This document shows positions 50,627-59,273 of a DNA stretch of 64,000 nt, piece by piece. Position numbers and translations under genes: made by a program. This DNA comes from Streptomyces sp. TBY4. Lineage in GTDB: Bacteria > Actinomycetota > Actinomycetes > Streptomycetales > Streptomycetaceae. The DNA is taken from NCBI RefSeq assembly GCF_024213195.1, contig NZ_JANAVF010000020.1, positions 79,452-143,451 of the forward strand. Reading direction: 5' to 3'. Below the pieces are notes generated by a model. It did no database searches and was not told the origin of the DNA. It saw only the letters and a list, made by a program, of their open reading frames with translations. Position 1 is the stretch's first letter; each line of letters opens with the position of its first letter.

Positions 50627-50884
50627 TCAAAGTCCCAGGGAGATGGCCAGACGGGTCAGCTCGGCCGTGGTGTTGATGCCCAGCTTGGCCCGGATGCGGC
50701 GCAGGTAGGCGTCGACCGTGTGCTTGGAGAGTCCCATCGAGCGGGCGGTCTGCACGTAGGTGCACCCGGCGGCGATGTGGCGCAGCGCCTCCTGCTCGCG
50801 CGGGGCCAGTACGGTCGCGGGGGCCTCGGTGGCTGCGGGGGCGGTGGTGGCTTCGGGGTGCGGCGTGACGAGTGTGAGGCTCAT
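50627..50884 (-). CDS. Small LuxR-type HTH regulator
   Basis: An 85-residue protein: a variable start (VTPHPEATTAPAATEAP), then a complete LuxR/GerE HTH, LAPREQEALRHIAAGCTYVQ and SKHTVDAYLRRIRAKLGINT, ending SLGL. No receiver or sensor domain. Its stop codon (TCA on the plus strand, 50627-50629) lies in the AGGATTCAAAG end of the IS element, so the insertion fixes its 3' end. The HTH itself is full length, so the protein is probably functional. Targets unknown. Confidence 0.82.
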   Translation of the reverse strand: MSLTLVTPHPEATTAPAATEAPATVLAPREQEALRHIAAGCTYVQTARSMGLSKHTVDAYLRRIRAKLGINTTAELTRLAISLGL

Positions 50885-51085
50885 GGGACTTCCTCCGGCA
50901 CATCGGCTCGGTCATCACGGCTGCTCGCACCTTTGGAAGCAGAGGACATGTCCACGAATGTGAATGTATGTCCGTGTTAAAGAGCCTGTGGGTGGGAGTT
51001 CATCGCCCTGTCCGTCGTCTGTCACGGGCGTGTCACAGGGAAGGGCACATGGTCCTTCGGAGGGGGAAACGGGGAAACACGGTCC

Positions 51086-53614
51086 TCAGAGTTCCACGAG
51101 GGACTGCTCGGCCCAGATGGTCTTGCCGAAGAGGGTGTGCCGGGTGCCCCAGCGCTGGGTGAGCTGCGCGACCAGCAGCAGCCCGCGCCCTCCCTCGTCG
51201 AAGATCCGGGCCCGCCGCATGTGCGGGGCGGTCCCGCTCGCGTCCGAGACCTCGCAGATCAGCGTGGTGCCCTCGTGGATCAGCCGGAGCTGCACGGGCG
51301 GCTCGCCGTAGCGGATGGCGTTGGTGACCAGTTCGCTGACCACGAGCTCGGTGACGAAGGCGGCCTCCTCCAGCCCCCAGGCCTCCAGCTGGTCGGTGGC
51401 GTTGCGGCGGGCCTGCCCCACGAGGGAGGGGTCGGAGGGCAGGTCCCAGACGGCGACCTTGTCGGTGTGCAGGGCCCGGGTCCGGGCGACCAGCAGGGCC
51501 ACGTCGTCGTCGGGGCGGCGGGTCAGCAGCGCCGTCAGCACCCGGTCGCAGACGGTGTCCAGGGCGGCGGCCGGCCGGATCAGCTCGGCGAGCATGCTGT
51601 CGAGGGCCTCGTCGATGTCGTGGTCGCGGCCCCGCAGGAGGCCGTCGGTGTACAGGGCGAGGAGGCTGCCCTCGGGGAGTTCGACCTCGACGGTCTCGAA
51701 GGGCAGGCCCCCCAGGCCCAGCGGAGGCCCCGCCGGGACGTCGAGCAGGTACGCGGAGCCCTCGGGGGAGACCACGGCGGGCGGGAGATGACCCGCCCGG
51801 GCGGCGGAGCACCGGCGGGTCACCGGGTCGTAGACCACGTACAGGCAGGTGGTGCCGATGCCCCCGGACGTCTCCTGGCCCGTCTCGTCGGCCGACAAGT
51901 GGATGATGAGGTCGTCTAGGTGGGTGAGCAGCTCGTCGGGCGGCAGGTCGACGTCCGCCAGCGTGCGCACCGCGGTGCGCAGCCGGCCCATGGTGGCGGA
52001 GGCGCGGATGCCGTGGCCGACGACATCGCCCACGACCAGGGCCACCCGGGCTCCGGACAGCGGGATCACGTCGAACCAGTCGCCGCCCACACCGGCCTCG
52101 CCGGTGGCGGGCAGGTAGCGGGAGGCGATCTCCAGCGCCGACTGCGCGGGCAGGGTGTGCGGGAGCAGGCTGCGCTGCAGGGTCATCGTGGTGGTGTGCT
52201 CCCGGGCGGTCCTGCGCGCACGGTGGATCGCGGTGGCCGCCCGGGTCGTGAGTTCCTCGGCCAGCCGCAGGTCCTCCGGGTCGAAGGGGTCCCGGTCCTG
52301 GTGACGGCTGAAGACGGCCAGGCCGAGGGTGACCCCGCCGTCGCGCAGCGGCACCAGCATGATCGAGCGCGTCCCGTACTCGCTGATCCAGCCGGCCCCG
52401 GGGTCCTGCGCGACCCACCGGGCGACCGCCGGGTCGGCGGTCCCGTAGACCGCGCCCCGCCCCGCGGCCAGACACTCCGCGGGGGGCGACAGCGCCGGGT
52501 AGACGAGAGTCTCCCCGACCGCGAACCGGGCCTCCCGGCTCCCGCCGAGGACCGACCGTACGGCGGTGCGGGACACCCGGAGCGGCCCCTTCCCGGGACC
52601 CCCGGCGGGCATCTCGCCGCGGGCGGAGGGTTCCAGCAGGTCGACGACCGCGAAGTCGGCGAGCCGGGGGACGGCCGCGTCGGCCAGCTCCTGCGCGGTA
52701 CGGGCACTGTCCGGGGTGCTCCCGATGTCGAGGCGGGCGCCGGCGAGGGTCGGCGGGAGCGGCTGCCGCGGGGCGGCGCCGGCCGCGGGCCGGTCGTGCG
52801 CGGCCAGGTACACGGCCCGTACCCGGCCGTCCGGACCCGGTACGGGGGCCAGCGAGGTCGCCCAGCCGGGTGACGCGCTCGCGCCGGGCGGCCGGACGAA
52901 GCCGTCCACGGACTGCGGCTCGCCCGTCTCCAGCACCCGGCGCATCCCCCGCTCGGTCTCCTCGCTCACCGGGTCGGGGGAGATCTCGGACAGCCGCAGC
53001 CCGCGCATCTCGCCCTCGGTGAGGGAGAGCGCGCGGTGCATGCCCTCGTTGGCCCGCACCAGCCGCAGCTCCTCGTCGAAGACCGCCAGCACGCAGGGGG
53101 ACCGGTCGAAGGCCCATGCGCCCAGGTCGCCCGGGTTGCCCGGGGCGCCCGCGCCGCCCGAGGTCCCGTCCCAGGACCCGCCGGACGCCCCCGTCACGGC
53201 GGACACCAGGAACCACTCGGCCGCTCCGACGGCGGTCGGCCTGCGGTGCGCGAGCAGTCCCGCGTCCAGTCGGCGGCCGTCCCGGTGGCGCAGCGGGACG
53301 GTGCCGCTCCACCGCTCCTGCCCGGGAGCCACCGGCCGCGCCGCAGCGCCCGTACCCACCGAATCGCCCGTACCTCCCGTACCTCCCGTACCGCCGGAGC
53401 CCGCAGGCCCGTAGGACCGCTCCGCGAGCAGGTCCGCGGCGGGCCGCCCCACGATCTCCGCGGGCGCGTAGCCGAGCAGCCGGCGGGCGCCCTCGCTCCA
53501 CCCGGTCACGAGGCCCTGCTCGCTGATGGTGGCCGTGGCCGTGTACGCGGCCCCCGGGGAGGCGTGCGTGGTCCCGGCGGGCCGCTCACCGGGAGGGGTG
53601 GGAAGTTGCTCCAT
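51086..53614 (-). CDS. Multidomain PAS-GAF-PP2C-HATPase regulator (SpoIIE/RsbU-RsbW fusion)
   Basis: 842 residues. Order: PAS (about 25-130, with a Gly/Thr insert), a second PAS (about 165-275), GAF-like domain (about 290-460), PP2C/SpoIIE phosphatase (about 480-690: GVGGDWFDVIPL, VVGDVVGHG, LLALYTDGLL, TRRPDDDVALLVAR) and a C-terminal histidine-kinase-like ATPase (FVTELVVSELVTNAIRYG, FDEGGRGLLLVAQL). It thus joins a phosphatase and an anti-sigma-type kinase in one chain, a common Streptomyces design for controlling alternative sigma factors. The signals for PAS and GAF are unknown. ATG 53614 has a weak site. Confidence 0.9.
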   Translation of the reverse strand: MEQLPTPPGERPAGTTHASPGAAYTATATISEQGLVTGWSEGARRLLGYAPAEIVGRPAADLLAERSYGPAGSGGTGGTGGTGDSVGTGAAARPVAPGQERWSGTVPLRHRDGRRLDAGLLAHRRPTAVGAAEWFLVSAVTGASGGSWDGTSGGAGAPGNPGDLGAWAFDRSPCVLAVFDEELRLVRANEGMHRALSLTEGEMRGLRLSEISPDPVSEETERGMRRVLETGEPQSVDGFVRPPGASASPGWATSLAPVPGPDGRVRAVYLAAHDRPAAGAAPRQPLPPTLAGARLDIGSTPDSARTAQELADAAVPRLADFAVVDLLEPSARGEMPAGGPGKGPLRVSRTAVRSVLGGSREARFAVGETLVYPALSPPAECLAAGRGAVYGTADPAVARWVAQDPGAGWISEYGTRSIMLVPLRDGGVTLGLAVFSRHQDRDPFDPEDLRLAEELTTRAATAIHRARRTAREHTTTMTLQRSLLPHTLPAQSALEIASRYLPATGEAGVGGDWFDVIPLSGARVALVVGDVVGHGIRASATMGRLRTAVRTLADVDLPPDELLTHLDDLIIHLSADETGQETSGGIGTTCLYVVYDPVTRRCSAARAGHLPPAVVSPEGSAYLLDVPAGPPLGLGGLPFETVEVELPEGSLLALYTDGLLRGRDHDIDEALDSMLAELIRPAAALDTVCDRVLTALLTRRPDDDVALLVARTRALHTDKVAVWDLPSDPSLVGQARRNATDQLEAWGLEEAAFVTELVVSELVTNAIRYGEPPVQLRLIHEGTTLICEVSDASGTAPHMRRARIFDEGGRGLLLVAQLTQRWGTRHTLFGKTIWAEQSLVEL

Positions 53615-53701
53615 CGCCGCTCATCTCGCCTTCGCTGGCCAGGGGCTCCACTGACAAGCATGATCCGGCCCGGCAAGGAGCACCAACGCAGTGCGGCCCC
53701 C

Positions 53702-55258
53702 TCAGAGGTTCGCGGGAGCGGGGGCCAGTGCGCGCGGGTCGACCGGGGCGCCCAGGACCGCGAGCCGGGCGAGCGCCAGGACGAAGGTGCGGGTGTCGTC
53801 CGGCACCTCCCCGGTGACGGGGACGACGTGGACGTCGCCGTGGCCGGTGAGGTTGCGGCGGACCGAGGTCAGGAGCGAGCTCCCGCCGGTCACCTGGAGG
53901 AAGACGCGGGCCCCCTGGCCGTAGGCGGTGCGGACGGCGTCGTCGAAGCGGACGGGCACGGAGGCGTGCCGGACCCACAGGGAACGCAGCCGGTCGGGGT
54001 CGGCGCAGACCTCCGCGTTCACGGAGGAGACGAACGGCACCGAGGGGACGCCGATGCGACGGGTGGCGAGCCCCGAGCGCACGGCCTCCTCGGCGCGGGC
54101 CAGCCGGGGGGAGTGGAGGGCGTTCGCCGTGTCGAGCACGGCCGTGACGACCCCGGCCCGGGCGCAGGCCTCCCGCAGGGCGGCGAGACCTTCCGGGGTG
54201 CCGCTGACCACCACCTGCCGAGGCTGGTTGAAGCAGGCGAGCCACACGTCGTCGATGCCGGCGGCGAGGCGGCGGCAGGTCTCCTTGTCGGTCTGCACGG
54301 CCAGCATCCCGCCCCGGAGCCCGGCCCCGGCCCGCCGCAGGGCCGCGCCCCGGTGCACCAGCAGCCGGACGGCGTCCACGTGGGTCAGCGCCCCGGCCGC
54401 CGCGGCCGCCGCGAACTCCCCGGCGCTGTGGCCCAGGGCGAGGTCGGGGCCGATCCCGCAGTCGGCGAGGACCCGGGTGGCGGCGATCTGGACGGTGCCG
54501 AGCAGCGGCTGGCACACCTCGGTGGCGGAGAGCCTGCGGCCCAGCTCCCCGTTGTCCACGGGGGAGGCGGGGGAGGCGGGGGAGGCGGGGGAGGCGGGCG
54601 CGGAGGCCTCGCCGTAGAGCACGTCGGCCAGGTCGAAGCCGAGCCCGGCCCGGGCCACGGCGCTGAGCACGCAGACGGCCGAGCGGTAGGCAGGGAACCT
54701 CGCGTAGAGGTCCCGCATCGTGCCGGGCAGCCGGCCGTCCTGACCGGGGAACAGGAAGGCGATACGGCGCTGCGCGGGCGGCAGCGGGGCATCGGCGGCG
54801 AAGGCGCCGTCGCCGAGGTCGCCCCGGGCTCCGTCGAGGAGCTGCTCGCGGGCCCGGCGCAGCCGCAGGAGGAAGCCGGCCGTGTCGGTGGCCACGATCG
54901 CGAGCCGGGCCGGCAGCGGCGGCCGCGCGGCTAGGGCGTGGACCACGGCCGCCAGCGGCGTACGGTCCGCCGCGTCGAGTACGTCGAGAACCTCGCCGAT
55001 GTGCTGGTCCAGGAGCCCGGGGCTGCCGGCCGAGAGGAAGAGGAGCTGGGGCCCGGTACCGGCGCCGGAGGAGCGGACGGCGGCACCTCGCCGGGTGCCG
55101 CCGCACCGAAAGGGCCAGGGGGCTTCGGCGCGGTGCCGGGAGTCGGAGCCGTCCACGGAGTCAGGGAGGGCGACCGGCTCCGTACAGGCGGCCGCACGGG
55201 GGGCGGACCGGTCGCCGGGGAAGCAGCAGCCGGGTCCGATGAGGGCGATGTCAGTCAT
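53702..55258 (-). CDS. Stand-alone acyltransferase, probable polyketide-synthase remnant
   Basis: 518 residues. The N-terminus (DIALIGPGCCFPGD) resembles the first strand of a ketosynthase, but the ketosynthase body is missing. A KS-AT linker-like segment follows (LLFLSAGSPGLLDQHIGEVL). The rest is an AT domain: FLFPGQDGRLPGTM, the nucleophile motif GHSAGEF, CFNQPRQVVVSGTPEG, and ANALHSP at the HAFH/YASH specificity site. The active Ser and His appear intact, so it may load an acyl-CoA (malonyl-like by the LH variant, uncertain) onto a carrier protein in trans. No ACP or PKS gene is nearby. ATG 55258 with GAAGGCGGA upstream. Confidence 0.8.
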   Translation of the reverse strand: MTDIALIGPGCCFPGDRSAPRAAACTEPVALPDSVDGSDSRHRAEAPWPFRCGGTRRGAAVRSSGAGTGPQLLFLSAGSPGLLDQHIGEVLDVLDAADRTPLAAVVHALAARPPLPARLAIVATDTAGFLLRLRRAREQLLDGARGDLGDGAFAADAPLPPAQRRIAFLFPGQDGRLPGTMRDLYARFPAYRSAVCVLSAVARAGLGFDLADVLYGEASAPASPASPASPASPVDNGELGRRLSATEVCQPLLGTVQIAATRVLADCGIGPDLALGHSAGEFAAAAAAGALTHVDAVRLLVHRGAALRRAGAGLRGGMLAVQTDKETCRRLAAGIDDVWLACFNQPRQVVVSGTPEGLAALREACARAGVVTAVLDTANALHSPRLARAEEAVRSGLATRRIGVPSVPFVSSVNAEVCADPDRLRSLWVRHASVPVRFDDAVRTAYGQGARVFLQVTGGSSLLTSVRRNLTGHGDVHVVPVTGEVPDDTRTFVLALARLAVLGAPVDPRALAPAPANL

Positions 55259-55477
55259 GGCGGGTCCGCCTTCGCTCCGGATGGGCGCGTCGCTCCTGCT
55301 GTGCGCAGGACGGTCGCTCTCCACCGTGCCCGGAGGGCGGGCGGCGGCGTAGACCCGGGTTTTCGTCACTTGACAGGTGCGGAGTATCGCGCAGGGGCAT
55401 CGGGGGCGGCGGTGCACGCCGGCTGGGAAGGTGGAGGGTGAAGGAGGGGGAGGGGGTCACGCGGAAAGGGCTGAGCC

Positions 55478-56128
55478 ATGGCGAACACGGATGGTGCCCG
55501 GGGTACGGGCAAGGTGGCGCGGATCCTGGAGAGTCCGTTCGTGGGGCTGTCCCCCTGGATCGTCTTCGCCTTCGTGGTGGGGCCCGGACGCTTCGAATGG
55601 GCGGTGGGGCTGGCCCTGGCCATCTCCGTCTGCCTCGTCGTCGGCAGCAGGATGCTCCGTCCCGGATCCTCGCTGAAGATCCTGGAACTCGCCGACGTCG
55701 TGTTCTTCGGGATCCTGACGGTGGTCGGGGCCTTCGCGAGCGACGGCACGCGCCGCTGGCTGGAGACCTACGCGGGCGAGATCTCGAACATCGCCCTCTT
55801 CGCCATCGCCTTCGGCTCCATCCTGGTCGGGGTGCCGTTCACCCTCCAGTACGCCCGGGAGCAGGTCGACCGGAAGTTCTGGGACTCGCCCGTCTTCAAG
55901 CGGACGAACTACCTGATCACCGGGGTCTGGGGGCTGGCCTTCCTGGTCAACGCGATCGTGGGGGCGTACGGCGACCTGGTGCTCCGCGACCCGGACAACA
56001 TGTGGACCGGCTGGATCATCCAGGTCCTCACCATCGTCGGAGCCCTGCGGTTCACCGAAAGGTATCCGGAGGCCGTACGGGCCCGGGTGCGGGCCGGCGC
56101 CGAAGGGGAGGCCCCGACCGGTTCCTGA
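55478..56128 (+). CDS. Integral membrane protein of unknown function
   Basis: A 216-residue protein with about six hydrophobic segments (LSPWIVFAFVVGPG; WAVGLALAISVCLVVG; VVFFGILTVVGAFA; IALFAIAFGSILVGVPF; LITGVWGLAFLVNAIVGAYG; GWIIQVLTIVGALRF). A conserved-looking YAREQVDRKFWDSPVFKRTN loop lies between helices. No named family recognised. ATG 55478 has only a weak ribosome site. It is divergent from the acyltransferase gene and ends at a strong hairpin. Confidence 0.75.
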   Translation: MANTDGARGTGKVARILESPFVGLSPWIVFAFVVGPGRFEWAVGLALAISVCLVVGSRMLRPGSSLKILELADVVFFGILTVVGAFASDGTRRWLETYAGEISNIALFAIAFGSILVGVPFTLQYAREQVDRKFWDSPVFKRTNYLITGVWGLAFLVNAIVGAYGDLVLRDPDNMWTGWIIQVLTIVGALRFTERYPEAVRARVRAGAEGEAPTGS

Positions 56129-56141
56129 CCCGGTACGGGGC

Positions 56142-56177
56142 GCGGGGGCCGCCGCGGAACTCCGCGACGGCCCCCGC
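56142..56177. terminator. Stem-loop between convergent genes
   Basis: A stem of up to 17 bp with one mismatch (GCGGGGGCCGCCGCGGA and its partner ending GGCCCCCGC) around a very short turn. It lies between the membrane-protein gene and the convergent chitinase and could serve both. Confidence 0.65.
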
Positions 56178-56194
56178 TGCTGCGGGGCGGTGGA

Positions 56195-57874
56195 TCAGCC
56201 GGTGAAGCCGGCCGTGATGGAGGTGAACTGCCAGTCGCTCTGGGCGATGCCGGAGCAGGTCTCCTGCAGGCCGCCGCCGGGGCAGCCGCGGTCGCGGTTC
56301 ACCGACCAGAAGGCGAGGCGCGCGATGTGGTGGGAGTTGGCCCAGTTCCGGATGTCGGTCCAGTTCTGGACGGTGGTGGTCTCCTGGGTGTCGCTGATGC
56401 CGTTCATCCCCGAGATGCCGATGTGGGAGTAGGCGGTCGCGTCGTCCCAGCCGTAGACGGACTTCAGCTTGGCCTTGAGCCCCTCGGTCGCGCTGACCGT
56501 GCTGGCGTACATGTCCGTCGAGGCGTTGCCGAAGTCGAACGGCATGATCGTGAAGACGTCGATCCCGGCGTTCAGTGCCTTGGACTGCTCGATCAGGCGG
56601 TTGCCCCAGCTGGTCGGGCCGGTGGTGGAGGTGCCGAAGGTCAGGATGGTCCTCAGGCCGGGGTTGTTCTGCTTGACGATCTTGAGCGCGCCGAGGATGC
56701 GGTCCTGGACCACGGCGTTCTCGAACTCGTCGGTGTTCTCTATGTCCACGTCGATGGCCTTGAGGCCGTACGCGCTGATGACCTGCTGGTAGGCGCCGGC
56801 CAGGGCCTCGGCGCTGGAGCAGTTGGGGCCGAGCTTATTGCCCTGCCAGCCGCCGATGGAGGGCACGATGTCACCGCCCGCCGCACGGATGGAGGCGATG
56901 GTGCTCTGGTCGATGCCGCCGGTCAGCGGGCGCTGGCCGTCCCAGGACGGGTTGCAGCCGCCGGAGGAGAGGATGAACGCCATGGTGAACCACTTGGTGC
57001 CGGTCGCGTTCATGACGGTGGTCGCGCTCGGCGGGTTGCCCCAGCCGAGGTAGAGGTACGGAGCGGCCTGCTTGAAGCCGGCCGGCGGCACGGTCCCGGT
57101 GTCGGTGGTGACGTTGACGGTGTTCGAGGCGGCCGAGGTGTTCCCCGCGGCGTCGCGGGCGCGCACGGTGAACGCGTAGGCGGTGCTGGGGGTCAGGCCG
57201 GTGACGGTCGCGCTGGTGGTGGTGGAGGTCGCGACCTTCGCCCCGCCCTGGTAGATGTCGTAGCCGTTCACGCCGACGTTGTCGGTGGAGGCGGTCCAGC
57301 TCAGGGAGGCCGTGGTGGAGGTCTTCCCGGTGGCGGCGAGGCTGCCGGGCACGGTGGGCGCCTGGGTGTCGACGGTGCCGCCCGGACCGTCCAGGGTGAT
57401 GTCGTCGGCGTGGTAAGTGCCCTGTCCGTACCAGCCGTTGAGGTAGATCTCGGCGCTGGTCTGGGAGGCGCCGGTGGTGAAGGAGACCGTCAGCTTGGTG
57501 TAGGCGGCCGCGGAGGGGGTCCAGGTGGAGGCGCCGCCGGTGACCCCGAGGTAGACGTAGCTGCCGCGGACCCAGGCGGAGAGCGTGTACGTGGTGCTGG
57601 GCTGCACGGCGACGGTCTGGACGCACTTGGCGTTGTCGCTCGCGCTGGCCGCGCCGGCCAGGGCCTTGCTCCCGCCGTGCACGGGCGAGCCGACCACGGA
57701 GCCCAGGCCGCCGGAACAGGACCAGCCGGCCGTGGTGCCGGACTCGAAGTCGCCGTTCGAGAGGATGTTGGCGCCGAAGGCCGCACCGGGAGAGGTCAGC
57801 ACCGCGGCCGCGCCGAGCAGGGTCGCGCCGACGGCGCAGGCCAGCCGGGTACGGGTTCGGGTAGGGGTACGCAA
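56195..57874 (-). CDS. Secreted GH18 chitinase with carbohydrate-binding and FN3 domains
   Basis: 559 residues. A basic start (RTPTRTRTR) and signal helix (LACAVGATLLGAAAVL) lead to a jelly-roll CBM (NILSNGDFESGTTAGW ... ADDITLDG), an FN3 domain (TVPGSLAATGKTSTTASLSW, YAFTVRARDAAGN) and a GH18 catalytic domain. The catalytic motif is AIDVDIENTDEF, with Glu as proton donor. It would hydrolyse chitin outside the cell. The start is a TTG at 57874 preceded by TGGAGG, leaving a leader of about 186 nt from the predicted promoter. A DasR-type operator and promoter upstream fit chitinase regulation in Streptomyces. Confidence 0.92.
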   Translation of the reverse strand: MRTPTRTRTRLACAVGATLLGAAAVLTSPGAAFGANILSNGDFESGTTAGWSCSGGLGSVVGSPVHGGSKALAGAASASDNAKCVQTVAVQPSTTYTLSAWVRGSYVYLGVTGGASTWTPSAAAYTKLTVSFTTGASQTSAEIYLNGWYGQGTYHADDITLDGPGGTVDTQAPTVPGSLAATGKTSTTASLSWTASTDNVGVNGYDIYQGGAKVATSTTTSATVTGLTPSTAYAFTVRARDAAGNTSAASNTVNVTTDTGTVPPAGFKQAAPYLYLGWGNPPSATTVMNATGTKWFTMAFILSSGGCNPSWDGQRPLTGGIDQSTIASIRAAGGDIVPSIGGWQGNKLGPNCSSAEALAGAYQQVISAYGLKAIDVDIENTDEFENAVVQDRILGALKIVKQNNPGLRTILTFGTSTTGPTSWGNRLIEQSKALNAGIDVFTIMPFDFGNASTDMYASTVSATEGLKAKLKSVYGWDDATAYSHIGISGMNGISDTQETTTVQNWTDIRNWANSHHIARLAFWSVNRDRGCPGGGLQETCSGIAQSDWQFTSITAGFTG

Positions 57875-58190
57875 GGAAGTGCCTCCAGTGGGAATGGGGG
57901 GACGGCGCGGAGCGCGGAGCGTGGGCGTGCGGCCCGCCGGGGGCGCGTGGGGGCGCCGGCGGCGGGCGGGGGGAGAACCCGTGGTGGGGCCGTACATCCG
58001 GACGGAAAGGGGGAGTTGACGTCGTGTCCGCTTCGGAGCTGCTGCGAATCCGCTTCGTGGCCGGGAACCTAATCCTCCGGAAGGATCGCCGTCAACAGGT
58101 CTGGACCAACTGATAGGTGGTGATCTCAATCGGAAGGTTTACTAACCGTGGTGCTTGACAAGCCTCCCGCCCCTTCGGAAGCATGTCGCG
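57875..58190. other. 316-bp intergenic region with divergent control signals
   Basis: No gene seen. It contains the predicted chitinase promoter and DasR-type site (58067-58108), a long chitinase leader of GC-rich sequence, and the upstream region of the GlxA-type regulator, with a TTGACA hexamer at 58155-58160. Confidence 0.6.
58067..58108 (-). promoter_or_regulatory. Chitinase promoter with DasR-type (dre) site
   Basis: On the minus strand TGGTCCAGACCT (58108-58097) equals the 12-bp element of Streptomyces chitinase promoters and matches the DasR site core TGGTCTAGACCA at 10 of 12 positions. It abuts a -35 TTGACG (58095-58090), a 17-bp spacer and -10 TTAGGT (58072-58067). Only one clear copy is present; classical chi promoters have two direct copies. 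Confidence 0.75.
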
Positions 58191-59147
58191 GTGCCAGCCT
58201 CCCGCCCCCACCACGTCGCCGTGCTCGTCCTCGAAGGGGCCAAACCCCTCGACGTCGGCATCCCCGCGCAGGTGTTCACGACCCGCGCGAGCATGCCCTA
58301 CGAGGTTCGGGTGTGCGGAGCCGCCCCGGGGCTGGTGACCGGCGGCGACGGCCTGTCGTACTCCGTCGCCCACGGCCTCGAAGCCCTCGCCTGGGCCGAC
58401 ACCGTCTTCGTCCCCGGGTACCGGTTCCCCGACCGCGAGGACCCGCCGCGGGCCGTCGTCGAGGCGTTGATCGCCGCCCACGACCGGGGCGCGCGCCTCG
58501 CGGCCATCTCCACGGGAGCCTTCGCGCTCGCCGCCACGGGCCTGCTCGACGGCAGGCGCGCCACCACGCACTGGCACTACGCCCGGGCGCTCGCGGCGAA
58601 ATGGCCGCTGGTCCAAGTCGACGAGAACGTGCTGTTCGTCGACGAGGGCTCCGTGCTGACCTCGGCCGGAGCCGCCTCCGGGATCGACCTCTGCCTGCAC
58701 ATCCTGCGCCGCGATCTCGGGGTGGCCGCGTCGAACCACACGGCCCGGCGGCTCGTCGCCGCCCCCTACCGCAGCGGCGGCCAGGCGCAGTACGTACGGC
58801 GCAGCGTGCCCGAGCCGCTCGGCCCGCGGTTCGCCGCCACCCGCGAGTGGGCGCTGCACCGGCTCGGCGAACCCCTCACCCTGGAGGTGCTCGCCCGGCA
58901 CGCGGCGGTCTCCCCGCGGACGTTCTCGCGGCGGTTCGCCGAGGACACCGGCTACACGCCGATGCAGTGGGTGATGCGCGCCCGCATCGACGTGGCCCGC
59001 GAACTGCTGGAGCGCTCGGAGCGGAGCGTGGAGCAGATCGCCGCGGACGTGGGCCTGGGCACCGGCGCCAACCTGCGGCTGCACTTCCAGCACATCCTGC
59101 GCACCTCGCCGAGCGAGTACCGGCGCACCTTCGCCCGGGGCGAGTGA
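58191..59147 (+). CDS. GlxA-family AraC regulator with DJ-1/PfpI domain
   Basis: 318 residues. The N-terminal part (about 5-165) is a class I glutamine-amidotransferase-like fold: HVAVLVLEGAKPLDVGIPAQ, DTVFVPGYRFPD, LAAISTGAFALAATGLLDGR (Thr where DJ-1 enzymes have Cys) and ATTHWHYA. The C-terminal part is an AraC double HTH (LEVLARHAAVSPRTFSRRFA, VEQIAADVGLGTGANLRLHF). This is the usual GlxA regulator layout. The GTG at 58191 is chosen for its GGAAG site; TTG 58155 would overlap a TTGACA box. The target is unknown; gap lies 126 nt downstream. Confidence 0.88.
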   Translation: MPASRPHHVAVLVLEGAKPLDVGIPAQVFTTRASMPYEVRVCGAAPGLVTGGDGLSYSVAHGLEALAWADTVFVPGYRFPDREDPPRAVVEALIAAHDRGARLAAISTGAFALAATGLLDGRRATTHWHYARALAAKWPLVQVDENVLFVDEGSVLTSAGAASGIDLCLHILRRDLGVAASNHTARRLVAAPYRSGGQAQYVRRSVPEPLGPRFAATREWALHRLGEPLTLEVLARHAAVSPRTFSRRFAEDTGYTPMQWVMRARIDVARELLERSERSVEQIAADVGLGTGANLRLHFQHILRTSPSEYRRTFARGE

Positions 59148-59166
59148 CGGACAGGAGGCCTGTCCG
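59148..59166 (+). terminator. Short stem-loop after the GlxA-type regulator
   Basis: CGGACAGG-AGG-CCTGTCCG, a perfect 8-bp stem beginning right after the stop codon. It separates the regulator from gap. Confidence 0.55.
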
Positions 59167-59273
59167 CCTCTTGGCGCGATCCTTGCGGACCGTGGCGATC
59201 GCGCCGCTGTCGCGGGTGCTCCCGAGCCGCGAATCTGGTGGGGAACCCAAGGGACAGGGAACAGGGAGACACC

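Larger units (their letters stand above)
49208..50629 (+). mobile_element. IS1341-like (IS200/IS605 group) element with tnpB only
   Basis: Two related stem-loops flank tnpB. The left one is CCCCGTCC-TTTA-GGGCGGGG (49208-49227) followed by AGGATT. The right one is CCCCTCCC-TTCA-GGGAGGGG (50602-50621) followed by AGGATT. Subterminal hairpins with a conserved AGGAT tail are typical of IS605-group ends. No tnpA transposase is present, so mobility would need help in trans. Exact ends are approximate. Confidence 0.78.

Noticed and set aside
42774..50629. A prophage or integrative element bounded by the integrase-like tail and the TnpB element
   Set aside because: The integrase part is truncated and fused to a sigma factor, there is no excision, replication or transfer gene, and no attachment-site repeats or tRNA were seen.
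53702..56128. A polyketide biosynthetic cluster
   Set aside because: Only one acyltransferase is present; no ketosynthase, carrier protein or tailoring genes are adjacent.
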